Shown here piece by piece: positions 26,330 through 35,187 of a stretch of DNA of 64,000 nucleotides; positions within the stretch are counted from its first letter, which is position 1, and each line of letters opens with the position of its first letter. Under the pieces are notes generated by a model. The model saw only the letters and a program-made list of their open reading frames with translations, was not told the origin of the DNA and searched no databases. The DNA comes from Brevundimonas aurantiaca. Lineage in GTDB: Bacteria > Pseudomonadota > Alphaproteobacteria > Caulobacterales > Caulobacteraceae. A program made the translations under genes and the position numbers. Where the stretch lies: contig NZ_JACHOQ010000002.1 of NCBI RefSeq assembly GCF_014199955.1, forward strand, positions 124,001 to 188,000, given 5' to 3'.

Positions 26330-26960
26330 ACGCTCGCCCCGCCGGGGCGTCCTCCTCATCGTCGCCAGCCCGTCGGGCGCCGGCAAGACGTCGCTGTGCC
26401 GTCGGTTGATGGCGGACCACGGGGGGCTGGAACTGTCGGTGTCGATGACGACGCGGGGCATCCGTCCCGGCGAGGTCGACGGTCGCGACTATAATTTCGT
26501 GGATCGCGAGCGGTTCCAGAAGCTGATCGACGCCGACGCCTTCCTGGAATGGGCCGATGTCCACGGCAATCTGTACGGCAGCCCGCGCGGGCCGGTCGAT
26601 CGGGCCCTGGCTGAGGGACGTGACGTCCTGTTCGACATCGACTGGCAGGGCGCGCGCGACGTAGCCGAGAAATGCCCGGAGGACGCGGTGCGGGTCTTCA
26701 TCCTGCCGCCCAGCCTGGAAGAGCTGCGCCGACGACTGGTCACCCGGTCGCAGGATTCGGACGATGTCATTGAGCGCCGCGTCGCCAACGCCAAGGGTGA
26801 GATCGAACACTGCGACGCCTTCGACTATGTGATCGTCAACGAGGATTTTGACCGGTCCTACGCCGAGCTGGCGCACATCTATCACGCCGAGCGATCGCGC
26901 CGGTTCCGCAATCTGTGGGTGGGGGATTACAAGGCCGCCCTGCTACGCGAGCCTGTCTGA
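26319..26960 (+). CDS. gmk: Guanylate kinase
   Basis: 213 residues; phosphorylates GMP to GDP. Walker A loop SPSGAGKTSLCRRL, GMP-binding region VSMTTRGIRPGEVDGRDYNFV, and the lid (IDWQGARDVAEK). Start at 26319 (MSNERSPRRGVLLIVAS) overlaps yicC; a GTG at 26304 would add 5 residues. Last gene of the fab-mltG-yicC-gmk run. Confidence 0.95.
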   Translation: MSNERSPRRGVLLIVASPSGAGKTSLCRRLMADHGGLELSVSMTTRGIRPGEVDGRDYNFVDRERFQKLIDADAFLEWADVHGNLYGSPRGPVDRALAEGRDVLFDIDWQGARDVAEKCPEDAVRVFILPPSLEELRRRLVTRSQDSDDVIERRVANAKGEIEHCDAFDYVIVNEDFDRSYAELAHIYHAERSRRFRNLWVGDYKAALLREPV

Positions 26961-27032
26961 CGAACAACGACACCGCGGCTGGCGGGAGGGGGGGAGAGGC
27001 CGCCGCAGTGTCGTCTTCGGCTGTGAAGCGGC

Positions 27033-27073
27033 GACGACATCGCGCCGGCGGGGGCGTCCTACGCGATGTCGTC
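27033..27073. repeat. Inverted repeat in the gmk downstream gap
   Basis: GACGACATCGCG (27033-27044) and CGCGATGTCGTC (27062-27073) form a perfect 12-bp stem with a 17-base loop. There is no T-tract. It lies in the 233-base gap between convergent gmk and the aminotransferase gene; the rest of that gap shows no gene I can support. Confidence 0.5.
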
Positions 27074-27193
27074 CTATGCGCTACGCAACTGCACTCCTTT
27101 TCCCACAAGGCAGGTTCCAGAGGGTAAATATCGGCCTAGGGGCGATTGCTTAGGTACGACCCACCATGGGCCTGCCGCCTTTCGCGGATCGGC

Positions 27194-28324
27194 TCAGCCT
27201 GGATTTCGAGCGGCGAACCAAGGCGTGATTCGTTCCAACGCGGCCTTGATCTCCCCTGTCGAGACCGCGAAGCTGAAGCGGATGTAGCGTCGACCATCGA
27301 CGGGGTCGAAATCCACGCCCGGCGCGGTGGCCACGCCGGTATCGCGCAGCAGTTGTTCGCAGAAGGCCACGCTGTCGTCCGTCAGGTGGCCGATGTCGGC
27401 CCAGATGTAGAAGGCGCCGTCAGGCGGCGCGATCTTCCTCAATCCAAGCGCCGGCAGGGCCGCCAGCATCAGCTCGCGGTTGCGGGCGTAGGTCTGGATA
27501 TGGCCCTCAAGCTCGCCGATCGCGTCCATGGCGACCAGGCCCGCGTGCTGGCTGAGGCTGGGCGGGGTCAGGAACATGTTCCCGATATAGGCGCGAGCGG
27601 CCTCGATCAGGGCCTCGGGGACCAGCAGCCAGCCCAACCGCCAGCCGGCCATGCTCCAGTATTTGGAGAAGCTGTTGATCACCAGGGCGTCCGGCGCGAA
27701 CTGCAGCATCGACGGGGTCGGGCCCGCGTAGGACAGGCCGTGGTAGATCTCGTCCGAAAGGATGGCGATGTTTCGCGCGCGGCAGACCTCGGCGATGGCG
27801 GCGAGTTCGGCCTCCGGGATGATGGTCCCGGTCGGATTGGCCGGGCTGGCGATGATGACGCCGGCCGGAGCGGGATCGAGCGCCTCCAGCTGGGCGGCGG
27901 TCAGCTGGAACCGGGTCTCGGGACCGCAGGCGATCTCCACCGGCTCCAGATGCAGGGCGCGCAGGCTGTTGCGATAGGCGACATAGCCGGGACGGGCCAG
28001 GGCGATGCGGTCGCCCGGCTTGAACCGGACGCTGAGCGCCAGGACCAGGGCGGGCGAGGCCCCGCAGGTCAGCAGGATGTTGGCGGGATCGACCGTCACG
28101 CCGTACCGATCCTGGTACAGGTGAGCAATGCGGGCGCGCAGGTCGGGGCTTTCCCAATAGCCCATGGCGTCGGCGTCCAGCACCTGATGTGCGCGGGCGA
28201 CGGCGGCAGCGGGCGCGCCGGTCGAGGGCTGGCCGAACTCCATATGGATGATCGACCGGCCTTCGGACTTCAACTGGTGCGCCAGACGGCTGACGGTGAT
28301 GGCGCGGAAGGGTTCGACGGTCAT
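27194..28324 (-). CDS. Class I/II pyridoxal-phosphate aminotransferase
   Basis: 376-residue fold-type I aminotransferase, aspartate aminotransferase superfamily. PLP-site motifs are visible: ASPANPTGTIIPEAEL, LSDEIYHGLSYAG, and the Schiff-base Lys in NSFSKYWSMAGWRLGW. The C-terminal Arg region RYIRFSFAVSTGEI binds the substrate carboxylate. The amino acid substrate cannot be read from sequence. The ATG at 28324 overlaps the rsmA stop (ATGA), so it is the last gene of the lpt-surA-pdxA-rsmA run. Confidence 0.9.
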   Translation of the reverse strand: MTVEPFRAITVSRLAHQLKSEGRSIIHMEFGQPSTGAPAAAVARAHQVLDADAMGYWESPDLRARIAHLYQDRYGVTVDPANILLTCGASPALVLALSVRFKPGDRIALARPGYVAYRNSLRALHLEPVEIACGPETRFQLTAAQLEALDPAPAGVIIASPANPTGTIIPEAELAAIAEVCRARNIAILSDEIYHGLSYAGPTPSMLQFAPDALVINSFSKYWSMAGWRLGWLLVPEALIEAARAYIGNMFLTPPSLSQHAGLVAMDAIGELEGHIQTYARNRELMLAALPALGLRKIAPPDGAFYIWADIGHLTDDSVAFCEQLLRDTGVATAPGVDFDPVDGRRYIRFSFAVSTGEIKAALERITPWFAARNPG

Positions 28325-29130
28325 GCCAGGGCGTCCGCCAGCCGCAGGAAGCCGGCGACGTCGACGGTCTCGGCGCGGGCGTCGGGTTCGATGCCGGCGG
28401 CCTCGCAAAGGGCGGCGCCGCCGAGCTGTTTGAGGCTGGAGCGCAGCATCTTGCGGCGCTGGCCGAAGGCGGCGGCGGTGACGCGTTCAAGCTTCTTAAG
28501 GCGTTCGGGCGAAGGACGCTCGTCCAGCGGAATCAGATGGACCACGGCCGAGGCCACCTTGGGCGGCGGGGTGAAGGCGGCGGCGGGCAGGTGCATGACG
28601 ATGCGCGCCGTGCAGACGGCCTGGGAAATGACCGCCAAACGGCCGTAGGCGTCTTCGCCCGGACCAGCGGCCACACGCTCGGCCACCTCCTTCTGGAACA
28701 TCAGGGTGAGGCTGTGGGGCAACCAGGGACCGGTCAGCCATTTGATCAGCAGGGCGGTGCCGACATTGTAGGGCAGGTTGGAGACCAGGTGGGCGGGGCC
28801 GGAGACCAGGTCCGCCTCCTTCACCTTCAGGGCGTCGGCCTCGACGATGGTCAGCCGGCCCGAGCCGTCGTCCAGTTCGGTCAGCAGGGGAATGAAGCGC
28901 GGATCCTTTTCGACGAGGACCACGGGGCCTGCGTCGGAGTCCAGCAGGGCGCGGGTCAGGCCGCCGGGGCCGGGGCCGACCTCGATCACGGCGCGCCCGT
29001 CGAACGGACCGGCCAGGCGGACGATCTTGCGCGTGACATTGAGGTCCAGCAGGAAATGCTGGCCGAAGCTCTTTTTCGCCGACAGGCCGTGGGCGTCGAG
29101 GGTTTCGCGGAGGGAAGGAAGGTCGGTCAC
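28321..29130 (-). CDS. rsmA: 16S rRNA (adenine1518/1519-N6)-dimethyltransferase
   Basis: 269 residues, KsgA/RsmA. KKSFGQHFLLDLNV at the N-terminus, SAM motif VIEVGPGPGGLTRALL, and the catalytic NLPYNVGTALLIKWL motif (NLPY for N6-dimethyladenine). It dimethylates two adenines of helix 45 late in 30S assembly. The order surA-pdxA-rsmA is widely conserved. Start at 29130, 8 bases after the pdxA stop. Confidence 0.96.
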   Translation of the reverse strand: MTDLPSLRETLDAHGLSAKKSFGQHFLLDLNVTRKIVRLAGPFDGRAVIEVGPGPGGLTRALLDSDAGPVVLVEKDPRFIPLLTELDDGSGRLTIVEADALKVKEADLVSGPAHLVSNLPYNVGTALLIKWLTGPWLPHSLTLMFQKEVAERVAAGPGEDAYGRLAVISQAVCTARIVMHLPAAAFTPPPKVASAVVHLIPLDERPSPERLKKLERVTAAAFGQRRKMLRSSLKQLGGAALCEAAGIEPDARAETVDVAGFLRLADALA

Positions 29131-29138
29131 ACGCCCTG

Positions 29139-30134
29139 TTAGCGCGCGGCGCGGGCCGCCGCCATCTCCGATGCCAGACGAACGGCGGCGATCAGGCTGT
29201 CGGGGCGCGCAATCCCCTTGCCGGCGATGTCGAAACCTGTGCCGTGGTCCGGCGAGGTGCGGATGACGGGCAGGCCCAGGGACACGTTCACGCCGCCCCA
29301 GAAGTCCAGAGTCTTGACCGGGATCAGGGCCTGGTCGTGGTACATGCAGATGGCGGCGTCATAGGTCGCGCGGGCGTCGTCGTGGAACAGCGTGTCGGCG
29401 GGTCTGGGGTCGGTGATGTCGATCCCTTCGCCGCGCAGCTGTTCGGCGACGGGGATCAGGGTCTCGATCTCCTGCAGCCCCAGGGCGCCGCCTTCGCCCG
29501 CGTGGGGGTTCAAGGCGGCCATGGCTAGGCGCGGGCGGGCGATGGCGAAGTCGCGCTTCAGGCTTTCGTGGACGACGCGGGCGGTGCGGGCGACCCGCTC
29601 GGCCGTGACCAGTTCCGGAACCTGGTCCAGAGCGACGTGGATGGTGACCAGACAGGCCCGCAGGTCCCGGGCGGTCAGCATCATCACCGGACCACGCGTC
29701 CCCGCATAGGGCGCGTCGGCGGTCAGTTCGGCGATGAACTCGGTATGGCCAGGGAAGCGGAAGCCCGAGGCGTACATAGGCGCCTTGGCGATGGGGGCTG
29801 TGACCAGACCCGAGGCTTCGCCCGACAAGGCGAAGCTGACAGCCTCTTCGATGCCGTCGGCGACCGAGGGCGCATTGACCGGGTCGGGAAGGCCGACTGT
29901 CACCGGCGCAGGCAGGGCGCGGTGAATGACCGGGAGGGCCCGCTCGAAATGCTGGGCGGCCTCGCCGGGCGTGAAGACGTCGGCGACGGCGATCCCTTGC
30001 GCCTCAAGCAGGGCGGCGTCGCCGATTACGGCGAACGGCAGCATGTCGGCCGAACGCGCCCGCCAGGCGGCGGCCACGATCTCCGGCCCGACGCCGGCGG
30101 GTTCGCCCAGCGTCAGGACCAGAGGCCGGGTCAT
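29139..30134 (-). CDS. pdxA: 4-hydroxythreonine-4-phosphate dehydrogenase
   Basis: 331 residues; NAD-dependent step of the DXP-dependent pyridoxal phosphate pathway. Motifs: LTLGEPAGVGPEIVAAAW, PGHTEFIAELT, the metal-site histidines in NPHAGEGG and MYHDQALIPVKTL, and TSPDHGTGFDIAG. Its start overlaps the surA stop (TGA/ATG overlap), giving translational coupling. Confidence 0.96.
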   Translation of the reverse strand: MTRPLVLTLGEPAGVGPEIVAAAWRARSADMLPFAVIGDAALLEAQGIAVADVFTPGEAAQHFERALPVIHRALPAPVTVGLPDPVNAPSVADGIEEAVSFALSGEASGLVTAPIAKAPMYASGFRFPGHTEFIAELTADAPYAGTRGPVMMLTARDLRACLVTIHVALDQVPELVTAERVARTARVVHESLKRDFAIARPRLAMAALNPHAGEGGALGLQEIETLIPVAEQLRGEGIDITDPRPADTLFHDDARATYDAAICMYHDQALIPVKTLDFWGGVNVSLGLPVIRTSPDHGTGFDIAGKGIARPDSLIAAVRLASEMAAARAAR

Positions 30135-31486
30135 TTGAACTCGATCAGGGCGTCGTTGCGCAGATCGCGGATATAGCGACGCTCCAGCACCGCCAGGTTC
30201 TGGCCGCGCAGCCGGTTCTCGACCTGCTGACGATTAGGGGCCTCAGGGCCCCCGACGCGCCTGCCGCAGACGGCGACCAGATGAAGACCGAGCGGCGTGC
30301 GGATCGGGGTCGAGACCGAGCCGATCTCGCCGGTGCGGGCGAACTGCTGGAACTGGGGCGCCAGATTGGCCACGTCCGATTCGCCCAGGTCGGCGCCGAT
30401 CACGCCCTGGGTCGCACGCGCCTGGGACAGGATGTTGTCGCAGTTCAGTCCCTGGCGCAGGCCTTCCAAAGTCCGGGTGGCCGCTGCGAGCTCGGCCTCG
30501 GACGCCGATTCCGGCAGTTCGACCATCATCTGTTTCAACGAAACCAGGCTGGTCGCCGCGCCGTCACGCTTGTCTCGCATATAGATGATGTACACGCCGC
30601 CATCGACCGGGACGGGGTTCGACAGCTGGCCGGGCTGGAGCTGGTCGAAGATGGTCTGAAGGGCCGGCTGCACCGTGCCCTTGACCACCCAGCCTGCGTC
30701 GCCGGGGACGCGGGCCGAGGCGGACGGGGCGGAGGAGAACTGTTGGGCGACCGCCTGGAAGGGCGCGCCCTGAATGATCTGCTGCACCAGCTGGCGGGCG
30801 CCGTTCATCGCAGCCTCTTGGCCGCCGACCCGCGCCGCTTCGATGTAGATTTCACCGATCAGATACTGGGGCTGGGCCGCCGCCTCGTTCAGGCGGCGCA
30901 GCTCCTGCTCGACTTGAAGCGTGCTGGGTCGGGCGCGGCTGTTGAAGCGGCCGGGCACCAGCTGGCTCCAGCCGATCTCCGTGCGCAGGTTTTCGCGGAA
31001 GGCGCTGGGCTGAATGCCGCCCTGCTGGAGAAACTCCATATAGGCGGCCGGCGTGACGCCGGCCTGGCGCGCCATCTGGGCGATTTCCTCGTCGATCTCC
31101 TGGTCGGTGACCTTCAAGGTCTCGAACTTGGTGATTTCCTGGGCCTTCAGCCGTTCTTCGATCAGTCGGTTCAGCGCCGCCTGCTGGATCGCCGGCAGAT
31201 TCTGTTCCGTCGGCTGAACCTGGGACGAGGCGATCAGCATCAGCATCTGCTGGCGCAGATCATAGCCGGTGATGATCTTGTCATTAACCGTAGCGACAAT
31301 GCCGTCGGCCAGTTCGAACTGAGGCGCGGCGCGGGCCGCAACCGGTCCGTCTCCGGCCGCCGGGTTGGGCGCGCCTGCGGCCGTCGGCTGCTGGGCGGCC
31401 GGAGCGGGCGCCGTCTGACCATAGGCCGAACCGGCGAGGAGGAGCGCCGCGAGCGCAGCCCCCGTCGAATAACGCATCAAACCCAT
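30131..31486 (-). CDS. surA: Periplasmic peptidyl-prolyl isomerase/chaperone SurA
   Basis: 451 residues with signal peptide (GAALAALLLAGSAYGQ), a Pro/Ala-rich stretch, a SurA N-terminal chaperone domain (FELADGIVATVNDKIITGYD, MPxxLxxLxxQ-type helices) and one parvulin-like rotamase domain in the C-terminal half, where E. coli SurA has two. It escorts outer-membrane proteins, including LptD, whose gene lies directly upstream. Start at 31486 chosen because AGGA precedes it at 7 bases; a Met three codons later is possible. Confidence 0.92.
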   Translation of the reverse strand: MGLMRYSTGAALAALLLAGSAYGQTAPAPAAQQPTAAGAPNPAAGDGPVAARAAPQFELADGIVATVNDKIITGYDLRQQMLMLIASSQVQPTEQNLPAIQQAALNRLIEERLKAQEITKFETLKVTDQEIDEEIAQMARQAGVTPAAYMEFLQQGGIQPSAFRENLRTEIGWSQLVPGRFNSRARPSTLQVEQELRRLNEAAAQPQYLIGEIYIEAARVGGQEAAMNGARQLVQQIIQGAPFQAVAQQFSSAPSASARVPGDAGWVVKGTVQPALQTIFDQLQPGQLSNPVPVDGGVYIIYMRDKRDGAATSLVSLKQMMVELPESASEAELAAATRTLEGLRQGLNCDNILSQARATQGVIGADLGESDVANLAPQFQQFARTGEIGSVSTPIRTPLGLHLVAVCGRRVGGPEAPNRQQVENRLRGQNLAVLERRYIRDLRNDALIEFK

Positions 31487-31558
31487 TGGTCGTCCTGATT
31501 CCTCACAGCGGTCCACCGGCCGGGCCGGCAGGCGGTCGCGCCCCGTACAGCGTCATGC

Positions 31559-34009
31559 TCAACGCAATCCGCCCTGTCCATAACCTGAACCTCCGAAAGT
31601 GGCGAGGTTTAGGCGTAGATACACCCCGTCCGACGGACCACTGGCCCGAACCCGCGTATTGTCGCGGCGATAACCGATCTCGACCCGAAAACAATCGTCG
31701 TCGAAAAGGAGGCCGACCTCCTGGCGGGTGATGACGTTGCGCTCCAGGTCGGCGATCCCGGCTACGGCCACGCCCCAGTGGCCGTAGACGAACTGCTGAC
31801 CCGCCAGCTGGACGAATTCATAGTTCCGATTGAGCGGCCCTGACAACGGATTGGACCGATCGACGATATAGCTGAAGCTGGCCAGGTTGCGCTGGCCCCA
31901 ACGTCCGTCCAGCGCGGCCTCGGCGCGCCGGATGTCGCCCGACCCGTCGACGGTGGCGTGGCCCCAGCTGCGGATACGGTCCGAAGGCGAGAAACTGCCC
32001 TGGACCACCCAGTCGGAAGCCGAGGAGGCCAGGCCGGTGGGGTCGTAGAGGGCGCCGGTCGTGCTGTCGGGTATGGTGGTGCGGAAGGCGTCTTCGTCGT
32101 CGGCGCGATAGCTGCGGCCTACGAAAAGGCTGGCGCTGCGGCCTTCGGACCAGCGGATCGTCGCCCGGGCGCCGGCGGTGAAACGGGCGCCGCCTTCCAC
32201 CAGGTCATAGCCCGAGAAGCGGTCCATGCGGAACAGGGAGGATTCATCCAGTTCGATGACCTGTGAATCCTCATTGGGAATGCGGGGGTCGATGTCGGAC
32301 TTGTTGGAGACCGACAGCTGGGCGACCGGCTCCAGAATGACGTCGCCGCGCGGCGTGCGACGCACCAGCGGGTAACTGAGGTCCACCCCGGCGCTTGCGC
32401 GCGTGCGGCTCAGCGTCTCGTCGCTTTCGACGCCCATCATCGGCGGCAGGTCGGACAGGGCGTAGAAGTCCACGCGGCCGTCGACGAAGGGCTCGATACG
32501 CAGGCCGTGGGGCGTGATGAAGACGCGACGCCACTCCGCCTGACCTGTGATCCGCCGGCTGTCCACGCCCGAAAGCCCCGCTGGGGCCCCAGGCACGATG
32601 TCCGGATTGAGCACCGGCGCGCCGACGAAAACGTCGCGATACAGGGATACGGCGGACCCCTTCAGCCGCAGCCGGCCGCCGCCGATCAGGCCCGACGGCT
32701 CCCAGCGGGCGTCGACCAGGGGGGCGACGATCGGCAGGGCGCCGTCGTTTTCAAAGACCTTGAACCCTTCCGCGTCGCGGAAATCCGTGTCGGCGAAGCG
32801 GTTGTCCAGTCTCAAGCTCTGGATCGAAAAGGCTGCGATCGAAATATAGGAACGGTCGGTCTGACGCTCGGCGTAAACTTGGCTGATCAGACGACGACGG
32901 TCGCCGTAATAGAGGCCGTTGTCCTGATAGGGGTTCTGAATGTCATAGCGGTCGAACAGGGTCTTGTCGGACGTCCGCTCGGCCGTGAAGCCGAGGCGCC
33001 AGGGGCCCGACAGATCGAACGCGCCATGGGACAGCAGATAGCTGCGGTGCTCCTTGTCGCCAAAGCGGATATTGGTTTCGTAATCCCCGTCGCCGTCCCG
33101 ATCGAAGTCGCCGAAGGTCCGCTCGTAGGTATAGCCGCCGCGGGCGACGATCGTTCCGTTGACGAAGCGACGGCGCCATTGAAGGTTCAAAAGCGGCGAG
33201 ACTCGCGTGTTGAACTGCGGGCTAATCAGCCAGTCCTCGGATGGCGAGACGACGTGCAGATACGGGGTTTCGACCGAGACGCCGCGGCCTTCGTCATAGT
33301 TGACGATCGGCACCAGGAAGCCGGACGCGCGTTCGACGGTGGGATCCGGGTGGGCGAAAAAGGGGGTGTAGAAGACGGGCACCCCGCCGATGCGGAACAT
33401 CGCATTGCGGTAGATGACGGCGCGCAGGGCCTCATCCTGAACCACCTTCTCGGCCTGGATCGAGAGGCTGGGGGTCTTGGGGCCCTTGTAGTCGCAGATG
33501 GGGCAGGGGGTGAAGACGGCGTAGTTCAGCTCATTGACCCGTTCGCTTCGGCGAACCGCCGTCGCGGCCATCAGGCTGGCGCCGTTGCTGAAACGGGTGG
33601 CGAAATCGACGGCGACGGCCGCCTTCAGTTCGCCGTCGGCCTCCAAATGGCTGGCGTAGACGACCGTGCCGTCCGGCGCGATCGCCTCCACCCGGCCGTC
33701 GGCCGCGGCCGCGCCGGTGGACAGATCATAGGTCAGGTTCTCGCCCCGAAGCACATGACCGTCAGCGCGCAGATAGACCCGGCGCGCGCCGTTGCTCTGG
33801 GCGACGATCGTGTCGCCGACACGGCCGGCGCTGTCGGCGTCCACATAGACGGCGCCCTGGGGCAGGACGTCGGAAACCGCCGATTGATCCGGCACCGGCT
33901 GAGCCTGGGCGAGCGCCTCTTCCGCGAAGGGCAGACACGCCAGGAGCGCCGCGCCGGCCAAAAGCCTAGCCCGTAAGGCCCTTGAACGCCGATCGCGATC
34001 ACCTTGCAT
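31559..34009 (-). CDS. lptD: LPS-assembly outer-membrane protein LptD
   Basis: 816 residues. Signal peptide (LLAGAALLACLPFAEEALAQ), an OstA/LptA-like periplasmic jellyroll (about 45-190), then the 26-strand barrel domain. Conserved blocks include TPCPICDYKGPKTPSLSIQA and FRIGGVPVFYTPFFAHPDPT. It inserts LPS into the outer leaflet with LptE. It is co-directional with lptF/lptG upstream and surA downstream, an envelope-assembly operon. Confidence 0.95.
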   Translation of the reverse strand: MQGDRDRRSRALRARLLAGAALLACLPFAEEALAQAQPVPDQSAVSDVLPQGAVYVDADSAGRVGDTIVAQSNGARRVYLRADGHVLRGENLTYDLSTGAAAADGRVEAIAPDGTVVYASHLEADGELKAAVAVDFATRFSNGASLMAATAVRRSERVNELNYAVFTPCPICDYKGPKTPSLSIQAEKVVQDEALRAVIYRNAMFRIGGVPVFYTPFFAHPDPTVERASGFLVPIVNYDEGRGVSVETPYLHVVSPSEDWLISPQFNTRVSPLLNLQWRRRFVNGTIVARGGYTYERTFGDFDRDGDGDYETNIRFGDKEHRSYLLSHGAFDLSGPWRLGFTAERTSDKTLFDRYDIQNPYQDNGLYYGDRRRLISQVYAERQTDRSYISIAAFSIQSLRLDNRFADTDFRDAEGFKVFENDGALPIVAPLVDARWEPSGLIGGGRLRLKGSAVSLYRDVFVGAPVLNPDIVPGAPAGLSGVDSRRITGQAEWRRVFITPHGLRIEPFVDGRVDFYALSDLPPMMGVESDETLSRTRASAGVDLSYPLVRRTPRGDVILEPVAQLSVSNKSDIDPRIPNEDSQVIELDESSLFRMDRFSGYDLVEGGARFTAGARATIRWSEGRSASLFVGRSYRADDEDAFRTTIPDSTTGALYDPTGLASSASDWVVQGSFSPSDRIRSWGHATVDGSGDIRRAEAALDGRWGQRNLASFSYIVDRSNPLSGPLNRNYEFVQLAGQQFVYGHWGVAVAGIADLERNVITRQEVGLLFDDDCFRVEIGYRRDNTRVRASGPSDGVYLRLNLATFGGSGYGQGGLR

Positions 34010-34042
34010 GAAGCATCCGTCTGTCTTGAGCGAGGCGCTCGC

Positions 34043-35185
34043 TTAGCCGTCTTCGGTATAGAACAGCAAGGTGAAGGCGGCGAGGGCCGTCAACAAGGGC
34101 GGCAGCCATGCCGCCACCAGGGGCGGCACCACCTCGGCCGAACCCATGGCCGAGCTGAATTGGTTCAGGAAGAAGAAGGCGAAGCCCAGCACGACCGCTG
34201 CCACGCTCATCCTCGCCAGGTCCCCAAGACGCATCAGACGTAGAGAGAAAGCCGCCGCCAGTATGGACATGGCCGCAAAGACCAGGGGCGTCGCCAGCAG
34301 CTGCTGAAGCCGAAGGCGATAGGCGGTTGAGGCGAAGCCGGCGTCCTCGATCCGCTGGATCTGATTCGGCAGGGACCAGAAGGGCGTCGATTGGGGACGG
34401 GCGAATCGCTCGAACGCCTCTTCGTCCGCCAGGCTGGAGAGCAGATCGAGGCTTGAATAGGCGACAGCCCTCTGGCCGATGCTGGCGCCGACGGCGTTGG
34501 TCAGACGCCAGCGGCCGGCGCTGAGCGCGGCCGACTGGGCGTCGATCCGTTCGGAAAAGTCGCGATTTCCTTCCGCATCCGTGACGTAGATGAAGAAGGT
34601 GACATCCAGAAGCCGGGCGTTGGCGCGGTCCTGACGTCCCGCTCGGATGATCATCTGACGCTGATCGTCGCCTTCGCGCAGCCAAATGGGGGCGTCCGTC
34701 TGGTCATCGTTGGCGGCGCCGGAAATGCGGGCGCGTTCGCGCTGCCACAGACCGTCGCCGGCTGAGGCCAAGGGCCCCAGAACGGTCACTGTAAGAACGC
34801 CCAGGGCGAAGGCCATCCCGGCCGCCGGAAGGACGAAACGCCAGGCCGACACCCCCGCCGCCCGCATGGCGACCAGTTCGCTGCGTCGGTTCAGGCCGAT
34901 ATAGGCGCCCAAGGTGCCGAACAGGAAGACGAAGGGCAGCAGTTGGACGATCACCGCCGGCGACTTCAGCGCCACCAGCCCCAGGATGCGCAGGGCCGAG
35001 AGATCCTGATCCGATCCTACGCCGCGCGACACCTCGACGAAGTCGATCAGCATGACCAGGGCGGAGATCACCGCCAGGGCCACGCCCAAGGCGCGCAACT
35101 GTTGAATCAGTACATAGATTTCGATGCGGCCCAGACGGGGAAGGCGCGAACGCAAGGACCGGGCGGGAAGGGACAGAGACCTCAT
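34043..35185 (-). CDS. lptG: LPS export ABC transporter permease LptG
   Basis: About 380 residues of the YjgP/YjgQ family: membrane segments at the N-terminus (LRALGVALAVISALVMLIDF), the coupling region NRRSELVAMRAAGVSAWRF, a periplasmic beta-jellyroll, and C-terminal membrane segments. With LptF and LptB2 it extracts LPS from the inner membrane. ATG 35185 lies two bases after the lptF stop; a GTG at 35191 overlapping that stop is an alternative start. Confidence 0.93.
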   Translation of the reverse strand: MRSLSLPARSLRSRLPRLGRIEIYVLIQQLRALGVALAVISALVMLIDFVEVSRGVGSDQDLSALRILGLVALKSPAVIVQLLPFVFLFGTLGAYIGLNRRSELVAMRAAGVSAWRFVLPAAGMAFALGVLTVTVLGPLASAGDGLWQRERARISGAANDDQTDAPIWLREGDDQRQMIIRAGRQDRANARLLDVTFFIYVTDAEGNRDFSERIDAQSAALSAGRWRLTNAVGASIGQRAVAYSSLDLLSSLADEEAFERFARPQSTPFWSLPNQIQRIEDAGFASTAYRLRLQQLLATPLVFAAMSILAAAFSLRLMRLGDLARMSVAAVVLGFAFFFLNQFSSAMGSAEVVPPLVAAWLPPLLTALAAFTLLFYTEDG

Positions 35186-35187
35186 GG

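Noticed and set aside
26915..27287. Short plus-strand frames between gmk and the aminotransferase gene
   Set aside because: Overlapping frames of about 70-75 codons with no ribosome site and no hydrophobic or conserved pattern; the gap holds an inverted repeat instead.
27146..28648. Plus-strand open frame of 500 codons opposite the aminotransferase and rsmA
   Set aside because: Covers two conserved genes on the other strand and its translation has no recognisable domain.
32507..33976. Plus-strand open frame of 489 codons opposite lptD
   Set aside because: Antisense shadow of LptD; the lptD frame has signal peptide and family motifs throughout.
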